Below are positions 1-14,000 of a stretch of 64,000 bases of DNA, piece by piece (position 1 is the first letter of the stretch; each line of letters opens with the position of its first letter). Source of the DNA: Bactericera cockerelli (Eukaryota > Arthropoda > Insecta > Hemiptera > Triozidae). The translations under genes and the position numbers were made by a program. A model generated the notes under the pieces. It was not told the DNA's origin and did no database searches. It saw only the letters and a list, made by a program, of their open reading frames with translations. The stretch covers positions 20,530,576 to 20,594,575 of the forward strand of contig CM044966.1 in assembly GCA_024516035.1 (NCBI GenBank), in the 5' to 3' direction.

Positions 1-210
1 GCTTCCAGTTTGGTTAACCAAAATGGAAGTAGAAATTTTTTGCTTCCAGTTCTTTTATAGATTAAGTCCATTGTTTATCTTTAAAAGTACCGAAACGCAT
101 TTTTCTTTTACGAATGTGGTGAAGTTGACCTTGGAATAAAATGGAAATATTTGAAAATATCGAACCTGGAAAAAAAAATTATCCAAAAGAAAAATAGGCC
201 TCTAGTCTCA
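1..210 (+). repeat. Dispersed repeat, copy 1
   Basis: This stretch matches 37775-37985 over most of its length, including the shared phrases GGTTAACCAAAATGG and AAGTCCATTGTTTATCTTT. Two diverged copies in one window indicate an interspersed repeat. No coding potential or terminal repeats are visible. It lies in the PRDM-like gene downstream of the last visible exon. Confidence 0.55.
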
Positions 211-469
211 TATTATGAATATATAATTCTTACATATTGGATGTAAAACACTAGTTTTCAGTCTTATCTCGGCAGTATAAACAAGGGCCCTATTCGAATA
301 TACTACCCAAATTCTCCGAATCTCCCATTCTCCGTTTGAACCGTCAAAAATATCGTTCAAATATCGATATCAGAGAGTGCAATCGGAAAGTGAAAGAGGG
401 AGTTGAAATAGCTGTTCTGCGCATGACATTACGTCAAGGTATATTCTATTCTAATTAAATGAAAATTAC

Positions 470-3400
470 CCAGTTCCCGAGCGTGTTGCTGCGTCCGTCC
501 ACCTGGTACAGCATCTGCCGGGTCTTGGGGTGGAAGATGTACAGCACGTGTTCGGGTGGCTTCGCCCGGTCTTCCGAATCTTCGTGTGAGTCCGTGAGGT
601 CGACGCGCCCTCGGAAGGGCCCCATCACCACCCCGGCGGGCAGCGCCACCTTGCTCCACACGCCCAGCTGAACATCCGGGATCCCGGACTGGGCGACCAC
701 TGGGAAGGTATTGAAGCGAATTTGAATAAATTTGAATAAAGCGAATAAATGGGCGAATTTGAAGCGTGTTTTTTTAGTGAATAGATAAGTAGAGCGTAAT
801 TTTTATGTGAATAAATAAATAAAAATACATAAATGAATGAATAAATAAGTAAATAAATTAAGTAGGGGCAAAATTAAAGCGTATTTCTTATGTGAATAAA
901 TAAATAAAACTACATAAATGAATGAATAAATAAGTTAATAAATTAAGTAGGGGCAAAATTAGAGCGTATTTTTTTACTTTCCTTATACTATAATAAGGAA
1001 AGTATTGTATTCGTCGAAAATTTGACCTACCCAGCTTTTCACATTTCTGGACGAATCATAGCCTCAGGATACCAAAAAAGTGGTTTTCAGCCATTGGTCC
1101 GTGCGTCTGTCTGTGTGTGTGTGTGTGTGAACAGGATATCTCAAGAACGGTAAAAGCTAGAGACTTGAAATTTGGTATGGTAATTAATTTTATACACCAG
1201 ACGAACCATGAAACTTTTGGTTGAAATCGGCCGCATTCTGCGGCCGCAGGGCCGCAAATATTGGCCGCAAGCACCACTTCTTTGAATTGGTTAAAGATAC
1301 AAAAAAAGTTAGAGAACAACATTTGCTCAGATTAAAAAAATAATAGTGGTTCACTCTGATCATTTTTTTGATATCTTTAACTTTTTGGAAACCGGCCCCA
1401 ATTTACCGGTATTGTAGGGGGACCCGATTGGACTAACTTTTTTATTATTCATCCTAGATGGGGGTTGTGACATATCAAATTAAATGATTTTGAAGTGCTG
1501 ATCACGAATTTGGCATTGATTTTTAGTTATCTGTTACCGTTCACTCACCAGTGGCAGAATTCGACTCCTTTTTGGGAGATAAGGAAAGTCGTGTGATGTT
1601 TACACCAGATTTTTTAGTTAATAGAATAATAGATAAATGAAAATACATGAATGAATTAATAAATAAGTAAATAAATTAAGTAGGGGTGAAATTAGAGCGT
1701 ATTTTTTGAGTGAATAGATAAATAGAGCGTATTTTTAAGTGAAAAATCGGAGCAAAAATTTTTATTTTTTTTTTCACAAAAACGAACACAATGCTTCCGA
1801 TTTCTAATATTAGAAATTTCTCGGAAGTAAAATGAATATATAAATAAATAAGTAGATGAATTAATGAATAAATATGTTGATATATAGGTAAATAAGTATA
1901 TAAATAAATAAATGAATAAATAGATAAATAAATAAACGAGTAAATGAATTACTGAAAGAGTAAATAAATAAATGAATGAATGGATGAATGAATAGATGAA
2001 TGAATGATCGAACGAATAAATAGATAAATAAGTAAATAGATAAATTAATGTATGAATGGATAAATAAATAAATAAATAAACAAATGCAGAGAAAAACCAT
2101 ATAATTTTTAATAAAGTCTCAGTTTGCGCACTGTCTTGAATGGGGAAAATAAACGCTAAGCCCATGACTTAAGAACTCGGAGCCACATTATGAAACAGGA
2201 TTAGTACATAATTATAAGGTAGAAATAGCTTAGAGTATTTTCTACCAGGCGAGGTCCTGATTTTCTACCATAACCACCCGTATTAATGTTTTTGATAATT
2301 TTGCCCCGGAACCGATATACATTACTTCAGGGCTATTATTATTATGAAAAATAAATAAAAAAATATTATGATTGTTATGATTGTTATTATTATTGAAAGA
2401 AAATTTGTTTACCAAACTCGCGAGGACAAGAGAGCAGAGCGTTGTTGATTCTCATGTCTATAACAGCGTCCGCATCGTCCATTAGTTCTTTGTAGATGGT
2501 GATCTTAGGTCCATGCTCCATGGAGAACTGGAATAATAATATTTATTTATTTTTTATTTATTTATTTACACTTTATTAGGTAATAGGACATCTTCTTAAT
2601 AATATATAAATGTCAAAGTCACTGACTGACCACTGACTGATCATCGCTCTACAGCTCAAACCGTAAGTCCTAGGAAGCTGAAATTTGGTAGGTAGCTTTG
2701 TTCTTATAGTCTAGATGTGCAATAAGACGGGATTTTTCGAAACTCCCACTACAACACCTGCCATTGGCGAAAAAGGATTTTTTGCTTTCACGGCCATGCC
2801 TTGGCCCACAAAGCGGGCGACAGCCCGCTAGTAATATATAAATGTCAAAGTCACTGACTGACCACTGACTGACTGATCATCGCTCTACAGCCCAAACCGT
2901 AATACCTAGCGAGCTGAAATTTTGACACAACATTCCTTGCATACTGAATACGTGCAATATAAAAGGATTTTGCAAAATTCCAAACCGTTCCATAGATAGA
3001 GCCCTAAAAGTGCCTAAAACCATCGTGGCGAAGCACGGGTTAACTGCTAGTATTATATACAATACAAATAATTTCAAATGAAAATATAATAGAAGAAAAA
3101 AATAAAGAAAAAATAAATAAATATATAGATAATATATGTCCTAACTAAAGGTCGGGGTTATTGCCTTAGGCAATCTCTTCCACCCAACCCTGTCCATCAG
3201 TTCATCAGTTCCTTGCAGATGGTAATCTTAGGTCAAACGATGAAGATTTTCTGTTAGTTTGAGATTTATCTCCGCCCCGTTTATTGTGATATCAATATTA
3301 ATGTAAAATATGCCTACAAATAATAATAATAACACTCATTAGTAGAAGGTAACCACCAGGCGAGGTGAATGTTCAAAGCATTTTATACCACCTAACTCTC

Positions 3401-6400
3401 AGAGTCTCATTATTATATAGTCATAAACTCAAAGTAATGAGGAAAATTGCATACACTGGGTGGGATTTGAACCAACGGATCCCTACGCTACCTGGATTAC
3501 CAGACTAGCGCGTTAACCACCTGACTACTAGAGCACTTATATGTGGTAAAAATCCCAAATGGGAGGAAAACTTGTCATGTCCAGGCTGGGTTTCGAACTC
3601 GCGACCTCTGAAATATCTGGATTCACAGAGTGTCGCCTTTACCACTGAGCTACCGGGACACGTGTCTTCTGGGTGCTCAGTGATCGGCTGTCTCGACATC
3701 TTAACCAATGATGTTCAATTGTTCATATTAGTCACCTGTGGCGGCGCTTTTAATGATTTTTTCTGGGATATTTTTTTGTATCTTTTTTTCCGGCCACTTA
3801 ACCCAACTCCCCCCTCCCCCCTCTCCTCCATAACTTAAAAAAGAATGTCTGCGGCGCCATCAAATTTACTTATCTTGATGTTTTGGTCTGTTCTTCATGA
3901 CCTGTACAAGGGGGGAAAAAAACATCTGCGGCCACTTTCCCCCTTAACTTTGAAAAAAAATCGTCTGCGACGCCATCAAATTTACTTATCTTGATGTTTT
4001 GGATTGTTTTTCAAGACGTGCAAAAAAAAAAAAAAAAATGAACCAAGTACCTAATATGGTGGACACATTTCAGATCATTATTTTCAAAGAAAAATTATTT
4101 CCAAAAATTGTAACATAGACCGTTTTTTGAGACACGCATTCATTCAATCATGTTTCTTTTATTATCAGGTTTACTTGGTTGTTTAGCCTCCGTGGCGTAA
4201 CGGTTGTGACTACTGCCCGTAGTCCAGAGATCCTGAGTTCGATCCCCGGTCGGAGCAGATTTTTCACACAGAAAATTCTGTTCCCTCCGTACAGGTGAGG
4301 CTGGCATTTCCGGCCCTAGCCAGGCTGGGTGAGGTTAATGTGGGTAGCTGGTACGATTCCCAGCGAATGGAGGGTAAAACCCCCGTCCTAATCCAGGACG
4401 TTAAATCAAATAGAATCGTTGGCGATAGGAAGGGCATCCAGCCGTAAAAAAATGTGCCAAATCCAACCAACCTCAACCATGAGATTGAACAACGTCGACC
4501 CTGCTTAAGCGGGATAAGATAGAGTAAAAGAAGAAGAAGAAGACTTGGTTGTTTAGACAGCCACTCACAGCGATGGTCTCGGGTTCCAGTGTCGTGGTCA
4601 CCAGGTCCACAGGGGGGTGAGTTGTGCCCGCCCCCTCCTCCTCTCTCAGTGTCGTGGCGTTGGCAAACTTCCCCGCCATAGCTTCCCGTATCACCGCGTT
4701 GATGCGTCCCTGGTCCAGAAGAGTCTCGTTTGTTTGGCGTCCGCCTCCCTGTTGCTCGTTCAGCTCACTGAAATTTCATTGTTGAAATCTTTATATGTGT
4801 AAAGTTTTGCGCATCACTCTATCTGTCCCGGTAGCTCAGTGGTAAAGGCGGCACTCTGTGAATCCAAAGACTCCAGAAGTCGTGGGTTCGAAACCCAGCT
4901 GGGACATGACGTGTTATCCTCCCAATTGGGATTGTTACCACATAATAATATGTCTTGGGCTTACTGCTGGAATAATGGACTTTAATAGTTCTAATCGGGC
5001 CTTATAAATAAGGCGATATTATTATTATAAATTATTATTATGAATCTCTTTATTAGAAGAACATAAATATACAAACAAATAATGGTAAAAAATAAAATTT
5101 ACAAAATTAATATAAATAGGAGAACAAATGAACAAAATATATACATAATATGTCCTAACTAAAGGACGGGGTTATTACCTATGGCAATCTCTTCCACCCA
5201 ACACTTTATCTATAAAGTAATGGACACAGTGCCTTGTTCTTCGGACTTGGAGGGATTTTTTTATTTTTATAAATAGATAAATGTACATGTAAAAAATCTA
5301 TAAAGTTGAATTTTACTTATAATTTTTTAACCGGAATAGCACAAACATATTTACATGTTTGTGGTATTTGATTGGTTGAATATAAAGAAAATACACAGCC
5401 AATTATGGACATACATAATACTTCCTTGTGAATGGTAATCAATTTTTTTTTAACTTTTATAAAGTTAGTGGTCTGGCGCATGGTCTATATCACCAAGAAC
5501 CGCTAGTGCGAAGTTGATGAATTTAAAATGGGACCATTTAAAATACGTCTCCTGTATGTGTACACATTTCGTCGAAATCTGTTCAGTAGTTTCTGAGATT
5601 TGCGCGTTACAAGGTATGCATTTGCTCAGGGAGTTATGGAACGTCCAAAAATACGAAGAAAAAAAATTGAAATCAGAGCGAAAAATATTTTTATTAACAA
5701 AAACAAACAAAATACTTCCGATTTTTAATATTAGAAATTTCTTACGAGTAAAATCCACGAAATTTTAGAAAAAATAAAACACAACTCGTGTTGTGCATGG
5801 CGCATTGCATAAGTACTATGGATTCAAGGCGTGCATATAAAATAATATTAATTTATGTTTCGGGTTCCTGTAGTTCATGTTGATATAAAATCATTATGAT
5901 TTACCAAACTCAAAGTTTCGTGAAGTAAAGGATAGAATTCGGTTCCGAGCAAAAAATAGTTATAGAAAACGCAAGGGATAGAATTATCTCACTTGATGCG
6001 GGCTCGCATGGCCTCGATCTCTTCCGCCTTCATGAGGACCTCTGGTTTCATCATGGGCGTGGCCTCCACACCTCCTTCTTCGTGATGCTCCTCCTCCTCC
6101 TCTTCCTCTGAAATCAGAATTTGCATATTAAATTTAACCATTTATTTGCATCATTTTTTTTTTTTTTTGAAGGGAAATAGGTAGGTATTTGCTTTTCAAA
6201 CGAAGGTTTGTTGGTTTAACCTCCGAAAGGGTCTTTTCCCCTCTAAAAAAACTCCTCCTGATCCTTATTTTGATGGCCCTGGAACCGTTTTGTAACATTA
6301 CTTCAGGGCCCCTGTTTTGTGCATTTTTATAATGCTTCATCTTCATAGTATAATATTCTAATTGATGTAGATTGCATCAATTGAAAGTATGTAAACACAT

Positions 6401-9400
6401 GTATAATCACAAAATATAGATTTCAAATTGACCTGGAGAGGTTTGTTTTAATACACAAATGTCAAAGCACGGACTAATTTTATACAAATCAGAAGAATAC
6501 GTTATTTTGTTGTTTTCCGTGTGAATATGTTTAAAATAAGCAAATTTTCTCAAATATTTTATTCTGTTTTCACTTTTACAATACCTTACATAGTTTAAAA
6601 AAAAAAAATTAAAAGTGTGGGACACGGTACTTTGAAAATGACAAAAATTTCTCGTTTTTCCCGGCAATTTTCTTGTTTTTATTAAGGCTATATTAGGTTT
6701 AATAGTCCCTCGCCCACTGAATAACCCTTTTTTGTGTTGCAATTTAATTGAGAAACACCCTGCATATTGTCATATATTTCAAGAGCCTCAATGTGTTAAA
6801 TGTATCCACAACTAAAGTCTATTTATTAATACAACATGGCGACGAGGATCGGATGGATAATCAGTGATAAAGAATCGGTAGCGCGATGCGAGAAAGTGTA
6901 AAACTGCTGTGAGTGCTGTAATACTGTGAACCAATCGAAGCTGTAAGTTATTTTGCCGAAGCATTAAAACCAAACCTTAGCACTCAAACATTAAATATGT
7001 CAGGAAGCCAGGTACCAAAGTTCACAGGTGAAAGAATCACAAGTAAAGAAATATATGACACATATAAGCAAAACCTTTCACTACTCACCATATTCATCTT
7101 CCTCATCTTCGCAATAAAAACCTTTCACTACTCACCATATTCATCTTCCTCATCTTCGCCATAAAATCCTTTCACTACTCACCATATTCATCTTCCTCAT
7201 CTTCGCAATAAAAACCTTTCACTACTCACCATATTCATCTTCCTCATCTTCGCCATAAAAACCTTTCACTACTCACCATATTCATCTACCTCATCTTCGC
7301 AATAAAAACCTTTCACTACTCACCATATTCATCTTCCTCATCTTCGGCATAAAAACCTTTCACTACTCACCATATTCATCTTCCTCATCTTCGCCATAAA
7401 ATCCTTTCACTACTCACCATATTCATCTTCCTCATCTTCGCAATAAAAACCTTTCACTACTCACCATATTCATCTTCCTCATCTTCGCCATAAAAACCTT
7501 TCACTACTCACCATATTCATCTACCTCATCTTCGCCATAAAAACCTTTCACTACTCACCATATTCATCTACCTCATCTTCGCCATAAAAACCTTTTCATT
7601 ACTCACCATATTCATCTACCTCATCTTCGCCATAGAAACCTTTCACTACTCACCATATTCATCTTCCTCATCTTCGCCATTAAAACCTTTCACTACTCAC
7701 CATATTCATCTTCCTCATCTTCGCCATAAAAACCTTTCACTACTCACCATATTCATCTTCCTCATCTTCGCCATAAAAACCTTTCACTACTCACCATATT
7801 CATCTTCCTCATCCTCGCCATTAAAACCTTTCACTACTCACCATATTCATCTTCCTCATCTTCGCCATAAAAACCTTTCACTACTCACCATATTCATCTA
7901 CCTCATCTTCGCCATAAAAACCTTTCACTACTCACCATATTCATCTTCCTCATCTTCGCCATAAAAACCTTTCACTACTCACCATATTCTATCATCTTCC
8001 TCATCTTCGCAATAAAAACCTTTCACTACTCACCATATTCATCTTCCTCATCTTCGCATAAAAAACCTTTCACTACTCACCATATTCATCTTCCTCATCT
8101 TCGCCATAAAAACCTTTCACTACTCACCATATTCATCTACCTCATCTTCGCCATTAAAACCTTTCACTACTCACCATATTCATCTTCCTCATCTTCGCCA
8201 TAAAAACCTTTCACTACTCACCATATTCATCTACCTCATCTTCGCCATAAAAACCTTTCACTACTCACCATATTCATCTTCCTCATCTTCGCCATAAAAA
8301 CCTTTCACTACTCACCATATTCATCTTCCTCATCTTCGCATAAAAACCTTTCACTACTCACCATATTCATCTTCCTCATCTTCGCCATAAAAACCTTTCA
8401 CTTCTCACCATATTCATCTTCTTCATCTTCGCCATAAAAACCTTTCACTACTCACCATATTCATCTTCCTCATCTTCGCAATAAAAACCTTTCACTACTC
8501 ACCATATTCATCTTCCTCATCTTCCCATAAAAACCTTTCACTTCTCACCATATTCATCTTCCTCATCTTCGCCATAAAAACCTTTCACTACTCACCATAT
8601 TCATCTTCCTCATCTTCGCCATAAAAACCTTTCACTACTCACCATATTCATCTTCCTCATCTTCGCCATAAAAACCTTTCACTACTCACCATATTCATCT
8701 TCCTCATCTTCGCCATACTCATCCTCATCGTACTCATCATCCTCCGCCTCCATCTCAGCCAGGGACTTGGGACTGAGCGTCTTCAGGACACATCCCTGCA
8801 ACACACAATAATAATAATAATAACAGTTACGGAGTCAGGACACATCCCTGCAACACACAATAATAATAATAATAACAGTTACGGAGTCAGGACACATCCC
8901 TGCAACACACAACCATAATAATAATAACAGTTAGGGAGTTTCAACCAATTCAGGGAACTACAGTCCGACCAGTGAGGTACAGTGAAAGAGTTGGGTGGAA
9001 GAGATTGCCTTAGGCAATAGAGATATTGTACCGAATATCTTTATTTAAAAATGTTCAATTGAAATATTTTCTTCGCTGTCACTACTCTCTTTTCCAATGA
9101 TCAATGCCATCTTCATACCCCAACAACGACTCTCCACTCCGCCCTTTTAGTTAGTACATCATATTGTATTAATGTATTTTCATATTTTCTTGTTTTGATT
9201 ATCATCCATTTTGTAATTTATTTGTTTTCATTATTTGATCGTATTTTTTCCTTCTAATAAAGTATTCAATAATGATAATAGTAATAAGGTCTGAACTATC
9301 TTTGTCGTTACCTTATTTGATAATTTGGTACATAGTCTTCATTTTGTACAACAAAAAATAAGTGATATCTCCAAAAAATACACTTCGTGTTGAGAAAAGG

Positions 9401-10981
9401 AGAACGCCAAAAACTTCCTAGAAAATAAGTGATATCATGAGTAAACGTTTTTTTTCGTCTCTTGGAATCGACTTGTGAACCTCAGTCTTACCTTGGAATC
9501 GTCGTAGATGTGAGGATAGTGCACACACTTCGGATGCCAGTAGTCTTCGCAGTCATTGCAAACTGGAAAGAAAAAACACACTGTCAATAGACGCGTCACT
9601 TCTTCGCAATTTTATTTTCGTGAATACATTTAACTTTTCCGAGGGAAAAGTTAAATGTATTCCAAAATATAAAAAAATCTGGTGTAAACATCACACGACT
9701 TTCCTTATCATAATTATAAGGAATTGGAACAGGACCAAAAGCCACTGGTGACTCAAAGGTAACATTTAGCTAAAAATCAATATCAAATTCGTTGGATTTG
9801 ATATGTCACAACCCCCATCTACGATAAATAATAAAAAAGTTAATCAAAGCGGGTCCCCCCCAAAATACCGGTAAATTGGGGCCGAGGTCCAAAAAGTTCA
9901 AGATATCAAAAAAATGATCAGAAGAGACCCCTATTATTTTTTTAATCTAAGACATAATTGTTCTCTAATATTTTTTTGTATCTTTAACCAATTCAAAGAA
10001 GCGGTACTTGCGGCCAATATTTGCGGTCCTGCGGCCGCAGTCTGCGGCCGATTGCAACCAAAAGTTTCGTGGTTCGTCTGGTGTATAATTATAATTAGCA
10101 TACCAAATTTCAAGTCTCTAGCTCTTACCGTTCTCGAGATATCCTGTTTACACACAGACAGACAGACAGACAGACAGACGCACGGACCAATGGCTGAAAA
10201 CAACTTTTTTGGGGTATCCTGAGGCTATAATTCGTCCAGAAATGTGAAAAACTGGGTAGGTCAAATTTTCGACGAATACAATACTTTCCTTATTATAGGA
10301 TAAGGAAAGTAAAAAAACAACTAAAACGAACAGAATACAGTCATAATCCGAGAAACTACTAGGAGGTAAAAATAACTGAAAACACAAGGCAACAAAGCAG
10401 TAAACTGGAGGGCGGTGGTTCGAATCCCAAGGTCGGCAAATTTTAGTAAGGCGCGGGTTTAAGTAGGTAATTGATCATTGTGACTAAACAAGATACAACT
10501 AATGATATTTTAAAAATATAATACAGGCGAATCTTGATAAACAATAATAATATCGCCTTATTAATACTGTCCGATTAGGACCATTAAAGTCCCATTATTC
10601 CAGCAGTAAGCCCAAGACGTATTATTATATGGTAAATATCCCTAATGGGAGGATAACTCGTCAAGTCCCGGCTGGGTTTCGAACCCAGGAAATCAGGAAT
10701 CTCTGGATTTTTAATTTAATGTTTTATTTGTACATAAAATATTCAGGTGAATGTTGTACAAAGTCAATAAATACTAAGTTATATACAATTAAAGTTAAAA
10801 AGTACTTAAAAACAGGTGAGCAAAGAAAAATTAAGAGAGAGAGAGATAAAGGTTTAAGAAGAGGAAGAGAAAAAAAGTAAGAAAGTATATATACGTACAT
10901 GTACATCTAGTACAACTTCTCACTTTTCAGTCTATACCGATACTGACATACACATACCCATATCTACACGCATACGCACAC

Positions 10982-11041
<60 letters not shown>

Positions 11042-14000
11042 GTGACACTGCATGAGAGAGACAAAGAGAAAATATTTTATAGTTGCAGGATATTTGGTAA
11101 TGCAGGACAAACACAATTTGGTAAATAAAGTAAAAATGACTCTGTAGTATTAAGGGGGGGGGGGGGGGGGGGAATGATAATTGTGTGTGAGTGAATCAAA
11201 CTATTGTCAATTTTATATATTTTATATTTAGTTATTGTTATTTTGCCTTTCTTTGGTGCTAAGAGTGACTGATTTGAGAATTATCATGGCCTCTTCATGT
11301 GAGTAAGGAGCCCCTTTGGTAAGTGATGTTTTCAAGTTATTTCTAAATTCTTGATAGTTTAGGGATCTTATTGGATGTGGTAGTGTATTGAAGATTTTGA
11401 TGCCGTTGATGATAAAAGAATTGGCGAATTTTATGTGTTGGGGCATTACAATGTTATCACAGTGGCGGGTGTTATAAGAGTGTATCTGATTGTGTGTTTT
11501 GAGTTTATCTGTGATTTTGTGTATGGTGCAGCATATTTCAGTGTAGTAAATTGCATAGTATGTAGGAATGGTCTGTTCTGTAAATATGGGGCGACATGAA
11601 TCTCTGTATTTCATGGAAAAGACAGAACGCAGGGCTTTTTTTTGTAGAACAAAAATCTCTTTGTCTCTGGTCTCACATGTTCCTGCCCAGAATGGGATCC
11701 CGTATCTTAGCTTACTTTGGAAATGAGAATGAAAGGTAAGTAGGGCCAGCTGGATGTTGTATCTTTTCTTGACTGATTTTATCAAGTAGATTGAAGAACT
11801 TAATTTCCTTTGTAAATTATCAATATGTGGGATCCATGTCAGACAGTAGTCAAGGGTGACTCCAAGAAACTTTGTTGAGTGCCCTGATTTTATTGAAGCA
11901 TTGTACCTGTTGATCAATATGTCTTGGTTTAGGTGAGGAGATCTTGGTGACTTAAAGAACATGAAAACTGTTTTATCGTAGTTAAGTACAAGCTCCTTGC
12001 CTGCAAACCAGGTTATAAGGTCTTCTAGTATTTTATGTGCGTCGTTCCACAAAGTCTGAAAGTTGTCTCCCGACAGTAGGATGGATGTGTCATCGGCAAA
12101 GAGAGTGAAAAGGGCAGGTATGTTTGAACATGATTTAATGTCGTTAATGTATAGTAAGAAAAGGAGTGGCCCCAAAATACTGCCTTGGGGCACGCCCCTT
12201 TTCACCTCCCTCTTTTCCGACAGCACATGGTGACATACCCCATCTGGGTCCAGGGTTTCAATGGAAACTTGTTGAGTTCGACCCTCCAGGTAAGAGACAA
12301 ACCAATTTAGGGCTTTTCCTTGAATGCCATATGTTTTTAGTTTTTTAATTAAGTGGGCGTGTCCTACACAGTCAAATGCTTTGCTTAGGTCGCAAAAAAC
12401 ACCTATTGCAGATTTGCCTTCATATATTTTCAGGTATAGCTCAGACAAGAAATTGGATATGGCATCCGATGTTGAGCGGTCATTCATGAACCCAAACTGA
12501 ATGTCACATAAAAAGTTATATTTTTGTAGGTATGCGATTAGTCTTTTATGCATAAGTTTCTCGAATATTTTTGACAATGTGTTTAAAAGAGATATTGGTC
12601 TATAATTTTGGGGTTGATTTCTCTCGTCTTTCTTGAATAGTGGAAGAATGATGGCATTTTTGAAATTATGTGGGAATATACCTGCTTCAAGGGAGTTATT
12701 AAAAATACTACTTAGGGGTTCAGCGATGAGTTCAATACAATCTTGAATGACAGATAGTGGTATTTCATCTTCTCCTTTGGCTGTTTTGTTTTTTAGTTGT
12801 TTGGAGACCTCAATGATTTCATCTGGCGTTGATAGATAGAGTTTGAACTGAATGGTTGGTGTATGTGATGATTGTGTGGGATGTATTGTTGAATTGTTAA
12901 GTTGTAGGTTAAATGGCTCTGATTCAGCTGATAAACGATGGTTTGGATGTATATGGTGAGTGTTTGCTGAATCGGATGAATCTTGTATGTGAGTGTTATC
13001 GTGGGTTGTGGGAGAGTTATCTATTGTTGTTATGTCTGGTGATTGTGAGTTATTGAGTGTATTGCTCTGTGATAATTGCTTTATGCATTCATCAGCGATG
13101 TTTTGAAGATGAGCATTAAAGTGTTCGGCCACCTGATTGCCTTGAGTTACAGGAATATTGTTTATATTCAGTTCTATGGGTTTATGTATTTGCTTCAATG
13201 ATGTTATGCAGGGTTTGATAAGGTTCCATTGGTGTTTGTTTTTGCTTGGAAGGTTCTAGTTTTTTTAATTCCTGTAGTTTGTGTTGTGTTTTAGCGTTGT
13301 GAACTATTTTGTTGTGCATTCTTTTAAATTCAAGATAATTAGTTTCTGCCAAAGGGTTTATTGAGTGAATTGATAGTTCATACAGTTCACGTTTTCTCTT
13401 ACATGAGGCTCTCACTTCTGTAGTAATCCATTTTTTTGGTGGTATTCTGTTTGTAGCTATGGGTTTTTTAGGAAAAGCGTTGTTGAAGTGATGGCTCAAG
13501 ATATTTTGAAATTTTGAGCACATGTCGTTTATTCCTTCACCTGTTAGCACGTTAGACCAGGATTCCTTTCTAATAGCATCTACAAAGTGGCATCGGTTTT
13601 TGTCAGTGATTTTGCGAATGTATTTTTTGTTGACCGTTGAAGAAGTTTTTTTAGGGATTATAGTGAGGATTTGTGAGTAATTGTGGTCTGAGATACCACT
13701 GAATATGTTATGAGCTGTGTATCTATGATCTTGTGCATTTGTAAAGATGTTGTCGAGCTGTGATGATGTATCTCTTGTAACTCTAGTGGGTGAGGTAAGT
13801 TTAGATGTCATGTTGTATGTGTTAAATATACGAATAATACGTTTGTGTAATATGTTTTCAGATTCAAAGTGTATGTTATAGTCACCGGCTATGATTATGT
13901 CTTGGGTTTGTGGTAGTTTTTCTAGGAGGGATTCTAATTTTTTAAAGAATGTTTCTGTGTTGGAAAGTTGTGGATGATTAGATCTGTAAATACACATAAT

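Noticed and set aside
1692..2165. 157-codon frame resembling a membrane protein
   Set aside because: Phe/Ile/Tyr/Leu composition arises from an AAAT-type simple repeat.
4829..4905. tRNA gene candidate
   Set aside because: A and B boxes are good, but the acceptor stem does not close and the same head recurs with a fixed non-tRNA body; SINE.
5465..5768. Overlapping frames of 84-97 codons on both strands
   Set aside because: Fall within a dispersed repeat present at several sites.
6134..6742. Minus-strand frames of 70 and 111 codons
   Set aside because: No domain, no splice-site support, AT-rich; lies in a PRDM intron.
7070..8716. CRISPR-like array (short repeats, regular period)
   Set aside because: No distinct spacers; units are contiguous 46-bp repeats containing a eukaryotic splice donor.
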